A DNA stretch of 64,000 nucleotides. It comes from DASZHJ01 sp035517495 (GTDB lineage: Bacteria > Pseudomonadota > Alphaproteobacteria > ATCC43930 > CGMCC-115725). The number at the start of each line of letters is the position of its first letter. The first letter of the stretch is position 1. This document shows, piece by piece, positions 16,837-24,119 of the stretch. Made by a program: the position numbers and the translations under genes. Under the pieces are notes generated by a model. The model was not told the origin of the DNA. It saw only the letters and a program-made list of their open reading frames with translations, and did no database searches. Location: assembly GCA_035517495.1 (NCBI GenBank), contig DATIYT010000032.1, forward strand, positions 1 to 64,000, in the 5' to 3' direction.

Positions 16837-17918
16837 TCTCGACCATTTTGAGCACGATGGTCCCTATCGTCGTCACCCTGATGCTGGGTTTCGTGGCGGC
16901 CTGGCACCACGACTTCACCTCCAAGGAAGCGACCATCCTCAACCGCATGGTGCTCACCTATGCCGTGCCGCTTGCGGTGTTCGTCGGCACGGTTGGCACG
17001 TCACGCGCCAACCTTATGTATAGCATCCCCCTCGTCCTCACTATCCTAGTGGGCATCGTCGGCATGTATGCGCTCGTATACCTGCTCTGCCGCTTTGTGC
17101 TTCGTTTCACGATGACCACCAGCGCATTGGCGGCGTGTACCGCGTCTGGGCCCGCCGTGCCGTTTTATGGACCGGCCATCCTTGGCGGTGTGTTTGGCGC
17201 CGCCAGCGCCGTTCCCATCGGCGTGGCCAGCATCGTCATCAACATCACGATCGTGCCGCTCACGATCTTCCTTCTCACGATGGGCCAAGCGAGCAAACGC
17301 GCGACGGCGGGCGTCGGCGTCGCCCCGGCCATGGCGGCCCCGCAAAGCGCCGGCGCCGTCCTCATGGAACATCTCGCGATGGGCAACGCGCCCAAACTCG
17401 CGCCGGCGGGCGCCAGCGTCGCCGCGGCCGTGGCAGCCCCGGAAAGTGCGAGCGCCGTCCTCATGGAACATCTCAAGGAAACGGTCAGGAAGCCGCTCGT
17501 CTGGGCGCCCCTTCTGGCCTTCGCGATGGTGCTGCTCAACATCCAAGTGCCAACCCTCGTCAGCCAGTCCCTCCTGCTGCTGGGACACGCGTCGGCTGGT
17601 GTCGCTCTATTCGCCGCCGGCATCGTGCTTGCCGCGTACAAGGTCAAGCTGGACCCGTACACCGGGCTCTTCGTGCTGCTCAAGAACGTCGTGCTGCCGG
17701 CGTTGGTATTCGGTGGGCTGCTCTGGCTCGGCTTCAGCGGCTCCGTCATCTCCGAGGCGGTGGTTACGGTGGCCATTCCCGCCATGCCAATCGTGGTCAT
17801 GCTTGCGCTGGAATACGGCGTGGCTGAAGAGTATGCCCCATCTATCCTGCTGATCAGCACGCTCGCGTCCCCCTTCACGGTCGGCGCATTCATCGCGTTG
17901 ACACACGCCACGCCATGA
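16833..17918 (+). CDS. AEC-family transporter, candidate citrate/dicarboxylate importer
   Basis: The 361-residue protein has about ten membrane spans and the auxin-efflux-carrier fold used by malonate and malate carriers such as MdcF. It begins ISTILSTMVPIVVTLMLGFV and ends with EEYAPSILLISTLASPFTVG. Its place between two citrate lyase-related genes, with four-base overlaps on both sides, suggests that it brings in citrate or a related acid. Citrate lyase operons more often carry CitS/CitT-type carriers, so AEC is unusual here. The central cytoplasmic loop holds an imperfect tandem duplication of 33 residues (unit ending ...AVLMEHL, at about 17300-17475). Confidence 0.8.
   Translation: MISTILSTMVPIVVTLMLGFVAAWHHDFTSKEATILNRMVLTYAVPLAVFVGTVGTSRANLMYSIPLVLTILVGIVGMYALVYLLCRFVLRFTMTTSALAACTASGPAVPFYGPAILGGVFGAASAVPIGVASIVINITIVPLTIFLLTMGQASKRATAGVGVAPAMAAPQSAGAVLMEHLAMGNAPKLAPAGASVAAAVAAPESASAVLMEHLKETVRKPLVWAPLLAFAMVLLNIQVPTLVSQSLLLLGHASAGVALFAAGIVLAAYKVKLDPYTGLFVLLKNVVLPALVFGGLLWLGFSGSVISEAVVTVAIPAMPIVVMLALEYGVAEEYAPSILLISTLASPFTVGAFIALTHATP
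17300..17475 (+). repeat. 99-bp imperfect tandem duplication inside the AEC transporter gene
   Basis: GCCGTCCTCATGGAACATCT occurs at 17355 and again at 17454, exactly 99 bases apart. The preceding ~45 bases, encoding V-A-x-A-x-A-A-P-x-S-A-x-AVLMEHL, are also similar. The reading frame is kept, so the protein gains 33 residues in the loop between its two halves. Neighbouring third-position differences show that the duplication is not brand new. Confidence 0.75.
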
Positions 17919-18955
17919 ATGCCACAGGTGACTTCTACACCGTCCAGCCGAAGGGCGCGCCTCCCGAGATGGAGGCAATCCGGGGGCTGCTGGCTGCCAA
18001 CGATCTGGAGCTGGACAGTCAGGTCGAGGTGTTCGTCCTGCGCCGCCAGCAAGGACGCATCGTCGCCTGTGCCGGTCTCGACCACTATACGATCAAGTGT
18101 GTTGCCGTCGCCGACGATTTTCGCGGCGAGGCGCTCAGCCTGCGGCTGGGCAGTGAAGTCATCAACCTCGCAGCTGCAAGAGGACAGTTCCACCTTTTTC
18201 TGTACTCCGCACCCCACAATCTGCCGTTCTTCCGCGGCTGGGGGTTCTATCCGGTGGTGGAAGTTCCGGAGCGGGTGGTTCTGATGGAGAACAGTCCCGT
18301 TGCGATCGAAAGATACTGCGGCAGTCTGCGTGAGAGACGCCGGCCGGGGACCAACATCGGCGGGATTGTGCTCAACGCCAATCCATTCACCCTCGGTCAT
18401 CGTCATCTCGTCGAGCAGGCCGCTCGCGTGTGCGATTGGCTCCACGTGTTCGTCGTGAAGGAAGACGCGTCAATGTTTTCCTATGTCGATCGTTTCTCGC
18501 TCGTGGCGGCGGGCGTAAAGCACATCCACAACCTGACCCTGCATCCCGGTTCGGCCTACATCATCTCGCGCGCCACCTTCCCCGGCTATTTTCTGAAGGA
18601 GAAGGCCGTCATCGATCATAGTTGGGCCGCGATCGACCTGCTCCTGTTTCGCGAATACATCGCCCCAGCGCTCGGCATCACGCATCGTTATGTCGGGACC
18701 GAGCCGTTCGATCCCGTCACGAAAAACTACAACGCGGAGATGCAGCATTGGCTGCGGCACGCAGCGTCCCCGGCACCGCCAATCACCGTCGTCGAAATAC
18801 CCCGGGCGTTCATCGGCGGCGTCCCTATTTCTGCGACCGAGGTGAGACGGCTTCTGGCGCAGCGCGATTTCGAAAGGATCGCAGCGCTCGTCCCCGCGAC
18901 GACACTGCAGCTACTCGAGACAAAATTTCCGGCAGCAGTAACCACCGTTCAATGA
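17915..18955 (+). CDS. citC: [Citrate (pro-3S)-lyase] ligase
   Basis: CitC acetylates the prosthetic thiol of the citrate lyase acyl carrier protein with acetate and ATP, switching the enzyme on. The 346 residues contain an N-terminal GNAT-like half (VADDFRGEALSLRLGSEV) and a C-terminal nucleotidyltransferase half with NIGGIVLNANPFTLGHRHLV, which includes the N-P-F-T-x-G-H adenylylation motif, and GVPISATEVRRLL. Length fits the family. It overlaps the transporter gene by four bases and is followed by citD after 13 bases. Confidence 0.93.
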   Translation: MNATGDFYTVQPKGAPPEMEAIRGLLAANDLELDSQVEVFVLRRQQGRIVACAGLDHYTIKCVAVADDFRGEALSLRLGSEVINLAAARGQFHLFLYSAPHNLPFFRGWGFYPVVEVPERVVLMENSPVAIERYCGSLRERRRPGTNIGGIVLNANPFTLGHRHLVEQAARVCDWLHVFVVKEDASMFSYVDRFSLVAAGVKHIHNLTLHPGSAYIISRATFPGYFLKEKAVIDHSWAAIDLLLFREYIAPALGITHRYVGTEPFDPVTKNYNAEMQHWLRHAASPAPPITVVEIPRAFIGGVPISATEVRRLLAQRDFERIAALVPATTLQLLETKFPAAVTTVQ

Positions 18956-18968
18956 AAGGGTAATTCGA

Positions 18969-19265
18969 ATGAAAGTCACCAAGGAAGCAGTCGCCGGCAC
19001 TTTGGAATCCAGCGATCTGCTGGTCAAGGTTGCCCCTAGCGACAAAGGGACTCGCGACATCGTGATCAGGAGCGAGGTGATCAAGCAGTTCGGCAAGCAG
19101 ATCAGGCACGTGGTCACCGACACGCTGGACAAGTTGTCGGTCAGCGGCGGGTCAATCGTGATCGAAGACAAGGGGGCGCTGGATTGCGTGATTCGCGCAC
19201 GGGTGCAGGCGGCAGTGCTGCGCGGCTGCGGCTCTCAGGACCTCGATTGGGGGAGCCTGTCATGA
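18969..19265 (+). CDS. citD: Citrate lyase acyl carrier protein (gamma subunit)
   Basis: This 98-residue carrier protein holds the 2'-(5''-phosphoribosyl)-3'-dephospho-CoA arm on which acetyl and citryl groups travel. The attachment serine is Ser14 in AVAGTLESSD, matching the position in enterobacterial CitD. The end of the fold is seen in IEDKGALDCVIRARVQAAVL. A GAAAGGGT ribosome site precedes the ATG. The stop overlaps the citE start (ATGA). Confidence 0.94.
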   Translation: MKVTKEAVAGTLESSDLLVKVAPSDKGTRDIVIRSEVIKQFGKQIRHVVTDTLDKLSVSGGSIVIEDKGALDCVIRARVQAAVLRGCGSQDLDWGSLS

Positions 19266-20128
19266 AATTGCGTCGCAGCATGCTTTTCGTCCCCGGCGAC
19301 AATGCGGGGATGTTGAGCACCTCATTCGTGTACAAACCAGACGCGGTGATGTTCGATCTCGAAGACGCGGTTGCGACGCGCGAGAAGGATTCCGCGCGCC
19401 TCATGGTGTACCAGGCGCTGCAACACCCGGCCTATCGCGATATTGAGACGGTTGTGCGCATCAACGGCGTCAATACGGAATTCTGGCAGAAGGATTTGGA
19501 GGCAGCCATCAGAGGCGGGGTGGACGTGGTGCGCCTGCCCAAGACCGAGAATGCCCAGGAGATTCACGAGCTCGAGGAGCACGTGGCGAAGATCGAAAAG
19601 GCGTGCGGGCGGCCCGTCGGCGATACGAAGCTCATGGCCGCGATCGAATCTGCGTCGGGCGTGGTCAATGCGGTATCTATCGCCAGCGCTTCCCCCCGGA
19701 TGACTGCGATCGCCATCGCGGGCTTCGACTATCTGGTCGATATGCACACGAGGCGCAGCGACGGCTGGGAGCCCGAGCTTTTCTATGCGCGTGCCGCCGT
19801 GCTGCATGCCGCGCGAGCGGCGCACATCGATGCCTTCGACGTCGTCTACGGCAACGTGAGCGACGACGAAGGCTTTCTGCGTGAGGTCCGGATCGCGAAG
19901 AACCTCGGGTTCAACGGCAAGTCCCTGATCCACCCGAAGCAGATCGACCTCCTGCACAGGGCATATCTGCCGACCGCCGAGGAAGTAAATCATGCGAAGC
20001 GCGTGATCGCGGCCGCGGAGGAAGCGCACAGCAAGGGACTCGGCGTCGTGTCGCTCGACGGCAAGATGGTCGACCCGCCCGTGATCGAGGAGGCCGAAAT
20101 GACACTGCAGCTTGCTGCGGCAGCTTGA
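19262..20128 (+). CDS. citE: Citrate lyase beta subunit (citryl-CoA/ACP lyase)
   Basis: CitE splits citryl-ACP into oxaloacetate and acetyl-ACP. The 288-residue protein begins at ATG 19262, overlapping the citD stop; the open frame upstream to 19184 is only citD in another frame. Family landmarks are RSMLFVPGDNAGML, AVMFDLEDAV with the metal-binding Glu/Asp, VVRINGVNT, DVVRLPKTEN, and GFNGKSLIHPKQI near the end. Length and motifs are typical of true CitE. Confidence 0.94.
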   Translation: MKLRRSMLFVPGDNAGMLSTSFVYKPDAVMFDLEDAVATREKDSARLMVYQALQHPAYRDIETVVRINGVNTEFWQKDLEAAIRGGVDVVRLPKTENAQEIHELEEHVAKIEKACGRPVGDTKLMAAIESASGVVNAVSIASASPRMTAIAIAGFDYLVDMHTRRSDGWEPELFYARAAVLHAARAAHIDAFDVVYGNVSDDEGFLREVRIAKNLGFNGKSLIHPKQIDLLHRAYLPTAEEVNHAKRVIAAAEEAHSKGLGVVSLDGKMVDPPVIEEAEMTLQLAAAA

Positions 20129-20160
20129 ACGTAACCACCGAAATCAGAAGGACGATTGAT

Positions 20161-21681
20161 ATGAGCAGCGCCGTCGAACGACTGCGAACCCAGGATCCCA
20201 CGCTCGGCCAACTGCAGCTGTTTGCTGGAGCGAACGCCGAGACGCCTTATCTCGCAAACCTTGACACCAAACTGCATCGGAAGCTCTGTGGTTCGCTCGA
20301 AGAAGCCATTCAGCGCTCGGGGCTCAAGGATGGGATGACCATCTCGTTTCATCACGCCTTCCGGGAAGGCGACAAGGTGGTCAACAGGGTCGTCGATACT
20401 CTGGCGAGGCTTGGTTTCAAGAACCTGACACTCGCCTCGAGCTCGCTGCTCAACTGCCACAACCCGCTGGTCGAGCACATCAAGAGCGGCGTCGTCACAC
20501 AGATTTATACCTCCGGAATGCGCGGCAAGCTGGCCGAGGCCGTATCGAACGGTTTGATGAAACGACCCGTGCAGATTCACTCGCACGGGGGCCGGGTCCA
20601 TCTCCTCCAAACCGGAGAGCTGAAGATCGATGTGGCCTTTCTCGGCGTCGCCTGCTGCGACGAGTTCGGCAACGCCAATGGGTCGCATGGCAAATTGAAT
20701 TGCGGCTCCCTCGGCTATGCGAAGGTGGATGCGCAATACGCCCGTCAAGTGGTGCTGCTGACCGAAGAGCTTACGGAATTTCCAACTCTTCCGGTCAGCA
20801 TTTCGCAGGATCGCGTCGATTGGATCGTCAAGCTCGATCAGGTAGGCGATCCCTCGCTGATCAGCGTCGGTGCGGCGCGTGTCACCAACAATCCACGCGA
20901 ACTCCTGATCGCGCGCCGCGCGGCTGATGTTATCGAGCACTCCGGCTATTTCAACGACGGATTTTCCATGCAGACCGGCTCGGGCGCGTCGTCGACGGCG
21001 GCCACCCGATTCCTCGAAGAGCGCATGACTCGCAAGGGCATCAAAGCCAGCTTTGCGCTGGGTGGTATCACCGGGGGCATCGTCGATTTGCACAAGAAAG
21101 GGTTGATCAAGGCGGTCGTCGATGTGCAGTCGTTCGACGGGGACGCCGCGGAATCCCTGCGTACCTCGATTGGACATCTGGAGATCTCGGCAAACGAATA
21201 TGCGAACCCCACATCTAAAGGCGCCTACGTCGATCGCGTGAATGTGGTGATCGAAAGTGCGCTCGAGATCGATCTCGACTTCAATGTCAACGTGATCACC
21301 GGTTCCGACGGCGTCATGCGCGGCGCATCGGGGGGACATAGCGACGTGGCGGCGGCGGCCGATTTGACCATCATCGTCGCGCCATTGGTGCGCAGTCGTA
21401 TTCCGACAGTCGTGCGTCGGGTGACGACACTGCTTACGCCCGGGGAATCGGTCGATGTCCTGGTAACCGACCACGGTATCGCAGTGAACCCGACGCGTCC
21501 GGAAATCGAGCAGCGGTTGCGCGATGCCCGCCTGCCAGTCATGACCATCGAGGAGTTGCGCCAGCGCGCGGTGGAGCTGACCGGCGAGCCGGAGCCGCTC
21601 GAGTTCGCTGAGCGCATCATTGGCATTATCCGTTATCGCGACGGCAGCGTGATCGATGTCGTACGGCAGGTAAAAAATTGA
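20161..21681 (+). CDS. citF: Citrate lyase alpha subunit (citrate:acetyl-ACP transferase)
   Basis: CitF exchanges citrate for acetate on the carrier arm. ATG 20161 is preceded by AGAAGGA and gives 506 residues; the frame to 20125 lacks a ribosome site. The protein has the two-domain CoA-transferase layout, with DGMTISFHHAFREGDKVVN near the start and VITGSDGVMRGASGGHSDVA in the second half, both typical of CitF. It sits 32 bases after citE and two bases before citX. Confidence 0.94.
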   Translation: MSSAVERLRTQDPTLGQLQLFAGANAETPYLANLDTKLHRKLCGSLEEAIQRSGLKDGMTISFHHAFREGDKVVNRVVDTLARLGFKNLTLASSSLLNCHNPLVEHIKSGVVTQIYTSGMRGKLAEAVSNGLMKRPVQIHSHGGRVHLLQTGELKIDVAFLGVACCDEFGNANGSHGKLNCGSLGYAKVDAQYARQVVLLTEELTEFPTLPVSISQDRVDWIVKLDQVGDPSLISVGAARVTNNPRELLIARRAADVIEHSGYFNDGFSMQTGSGASSTAATRFLEERMTRKGIKASFALGGITGGIVDLHKKGLIKAVVDVQSFDGDAAESLRTSIGHLEISANEYANPTSKGAYVDRVNVVIESALEIDLDFNVNVITGSDGVMRGASGGHSDVAAAADLTIIVAPLVRSRIPTVVRRVTTLLTPGESVDVLVTDHGIAVNPTRPEIEQRLRDARLPVMTIEELRQRAVELTGEPEPLEFAERIIGIIRYRDGSVIDVVRQVKN

Positions 21682-21683
21682 TT

Positions 21684-22235
21684 ATGCCCGCGCCAGTCCA
21701 GATGGCCACCGGAGCGACCGTCAGCCTCGAGGCGATGCTGGTAGCCAGAGAGCAGCGGGCCGTGCGCCAAGCTGCTGCTCTGTTGCGCTTCGACAAACCG
21801 CTGGTGTCCATGACCGTGGTGATGCCGGGCCCAGTCAAGGATGGCCGGCTGCCACGACGGGTGCTGGCCGAAGCGCTTCAGGAATTAGATGCGGTGTTCA
21901 AGGCGCGGATCTGGCGCGTGCTGTGGCGCGCGGTCGTGTTGCGGGAGACCGGCCCCGAGGCGCTCTATGTCATGGATACGGACGCCCGGAGCCTCAAAGC
22001 GGTCACTGTTGAGCTGGAGGACCGCCACCCCATGGGTCGTCTCTGGGATCTCGATGTCATCGCACCAGGGTCGGTCCGGCTGTCGCGCCAGGACCTGGGC
22101 TTTCCCGCGCGCCGCTGCCTGCTGTGCGAGCGGCCCGCCCATGCCTGCGGCCGCTCGCGCCGGCACCCGATGGAAGAGTTATTGAGGGCGATAAGAGAGA
22201 TCGTTTATGAACGTAATTGGCGTTCAGCCGCCTAG
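21684..22235 (+). CDS. citX: Apo-citrate lyase phosphoribosyl-dephospho-CoA transferase
   Basis: CitX transfers the CoA-derived prosthetic arm from the CitG product to Ser14 of CitD. The 183-residue protein shows the family motif GRLWDLDV and the C-terminal cysteine-rich RRCLLCERPAHACGRSRRH. Start ATG 21684 follows the citF stop by two bases; a TTG at 21678 is in frame. The end overlaps citG by 29 bases. Confidence 0.92.
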   Translation: MPAPVQMATGATVSLEAMLVAREQRAVRQAAALLRFDKPLVSMTVVMPGPVKDGRLPRRVLAEALQELDAVFKARIWRVLWRAVVLRETGPEALYVMDTDARSLKAVTVELEDRHPMGRLWDLDVIAPGSVRLSRQDLGFPARRCLLCERPAHACGRSRRHPMEELLRAIREIVYERNWRSAA

Positions 22236-23304
22236 TGTGCTGCCCTCCTTTCGGCGCGACGCGCACCGGGCGACGACCGCTGGCGCGATCGCCGAGCATG
22301 CCGATCGGGCACTGCTCACGGAAGTAATGCTCACGCCGAAACCTGGGTTGGTGGACCGGCGCAATTGCGGCGCCCACCGTGACATGGGTTTGCACACGTT
22401 CCTCGCGAGCGCACGCGCCATCGCCCCTTGGTGGCCGAGGTTCGTGGAAATCGGCTATGCCTCGGCGCATGTCCCCGCGCGCGGTTCGCTCCAATCGGCT
22501 CGTTCCGCCGGCGTGCGCTGCGAACAAGCCATGCTGCGTGCGACGGGGGGAGCGAATACGCATAAGGGGGCGATCTTTTCGCTTGGCCTGCTGTGTGTCG
22601 CTGCTGGTCGTCTCTTGGCGAACGGGATCCTGTTGGACCAGGAGCGAATGTGCAGCGAAGTGGCCAGCATCTGCGTCGGGCTCGTGGATCGGGACCTCAA
22701 CCGGCCAGGGGACGCGCAAACGGCGGGTGAACGAGCGTTCCGACGTTATGGACTCACCGGCGCCAGGGGTGAAGCGGCCTCGGGCTTTGCGACGGTTCGC
22801 ACGACCGTACTGCCGCTTTACGAGCGCTTGCGGCTGGACGGCATCGCGGAGGACATGGCGCTTCTGCAGGCACTGCTGCATCTACTCGCGGTCAACGCCG
22901 ACACCAATCTCGTGTCGCGCGGCGGTCTCGCTGGCCTGGACTTTGTCCGGGACTACGCCAGGAGGCTCCTGCGAGAGGGCGGTGCACTGGCACCCGACGG
23001 CCTCGAGAAGATGGCGGAGTTCGACGACGTTCTGATTGCACGCCATCTGAGCCCCGGCGGGGCCGCGGATTTGCTGGGGCTTACGTGGTTCCTAGCCCAG
23101 TTCCCCACGCAAGACGTCGATTTTTCCGTGGATCCCGCCTCAGAGCCGATCGGCAACATGCGTCGTCACGCCGATGGACTTGTTCTCTCAAATCTACAAA
23201 GCCCCACGCCGAAACACACGCCGAGTCAAGTCACGGTCTGTTCGTCCGCCGTTGCAGCGACGGTCAGGAGTGGTTCTTCTCCGCCTTGGCGAGTTGATGG
23301 CTGA
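22207..23304 (+). CDS. citG: Triphosphoribosyl-dephospho-CoA synthase
   Basis: CitG joins ATP and dephospho-CoA to make the precursor of the citrate lyase arm. Clear motifs are LTPKPGLVDRRNCGAHRDM, a metal/phosphate-binding region, and RATGGANTHKGAIFSLGLL with the hallmark G-x-N-T-H-K-G. The 365 residues exceed the usual ~290: about 55 extra residues after FLAQFP have ordinary composition and may be a drifted tail. Its last 41 bases overlap the convergent budA gene. It closes the eight-gene plus-strand operon. Confidence 0.93.
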   Translation: MNVIGVQPPSVLPSFRRDAHRATTAGAIAEHADRALLTEVMLTPKPGLVDRRNCGAHRDMGLHTFLASARAIAPWWPRFVEIGYASAHVPARGSLQSARSAGVRCEQAMLRATGGANTHKGAIFSLGLLCVAAGRLLANGILLDQERMCSEVASICVGLVDRDLNRPGDAQTAGERAFRRYGLTGARGEAASGFATVRTTVLPLYERLRLDGIAEDMALLQALLHLLAVNADTNLVSRGGLAGLDFVRDYARRLLREGGALAPDGLEKMAEFDDVLIARHLSPGGAADLLGLTWFLAQFPTQDVDFSVDPASEPIGNMRRHADGLVLSNLQSPTPKHTPSQVTVCSSAVAATVRSGSSPPWRVDG

Positions 23305-24094
23305 TGTCTCGTGTGAGGTCGGCCTCAAGGAAGGCGGCGGTTTCGGGAATAGCCATGTGGAAGTCGGCAAGGTGCTGGATCTGCACACAGAGTCTGGTGG
23401 CCTGACAGTCGAGGAGATGGCCACCACCGCTTCGGTCGGCAGTGAGAAAATGCAAGTGCCAGCCGACGATGTTCAAAGATTTGATATACTCGGGAGTCCA
23501 GAAGCCGACCAAAACGCCCTCGACATCGCGAAACTGGAACTCGGCCTGGCTTGAGGCAGCGTCGACAAGCGAAGCGGGGCGGTCCGACTTGCGGACCGCC
23601 CGGGTCTTGATGCGGTCGAAGATCCCGTCGATGCGCACTGCGAAGAATTCGTTGTCGGTGTTGCGCAGTGCATCGAGGCGCACAGCGAGATCCTCGAAGG
23701 ACGAGATCTTCTTAATGTCGACAGCCTTCCCGGGCACGAAGCGCGTCACCACCGCAAACGGCACCGGGGCGCTGCTGGCCGCCAACTTCACTCCCTGCCG
23801 TGTCACCTTGAAGGTCGTGCCATCAACAACGACCATCTCGCCGCTGAAGTCGGCGAATGTCCCGAGGCCGAAGTCGCCATGCCGCATCAGTTCGCCGACG
23901 GTGATGGCGCCCTGGTTAACGCCCTCGACCAGCGCACCCGCGGTGGAAATCTGGAACAGCGTGGCATGCGCGACCTGCAGCGCGTCGGCGAGCGCGCTGA
24001 CGACAATGTGGTCGATGGTCTCGCCCGTCCGATCGCGTCGCGCTGCCAGCGCGTCTGAGAGCGACTGCGAGATATTGCAGTTCAATGTAGGCAT
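23264..24094 (-). CDS. budA: Alpha-acetolactate decarboxylase with N-terminal RHH-like extension
   Basis: This enzyme turns acetolactate into acetoin. The metal site is visible in VGWHLHFLTADRSGGGHLLD, with the two His of HLHF and the His of GGHLLD; catalytic Glu and Arg candidates are present. ATG 24094 gives 276 residues. Unlike classic BudA, the first ~40 residues (ISQSLSDALAARRDRTGETI, HIVVSALADAL) look like a CopG-type ribbon-helix-helix, a DNA-binding or dimerisation fold. It follows alsS by 25 bases, so the two form an acetoin operon. It converges on citG. Confidence 0.88.
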   Translation of the reverse strand: MPTLNCNISQSLSDALAARRDRTGETIDHIVVSALADALQVAHATLFQISTAGALVEGVNQGAITVGELMRHGDFGLGTFADFSGEMVVVDGTTFKVTRQGVKLAASSAPVPFAVVTRFVPGKAVDIKKISSFEDLAVRLDALRNTDNEFFAVRIDGIFDRIKTRAVRKSDRPASLVDAASSQAEFQFRDVEGVLVGFWTPEYIKSLNIVGWHLHFLTADRSGGGHLLDCQATRLCVQIQHLADFHMAIPETAAFLEADLTRDISHQLAKAEKNHS

Positions 24095-24119
24095 CTTGCT
24101 TTCTGCACTTCCACGTGAA

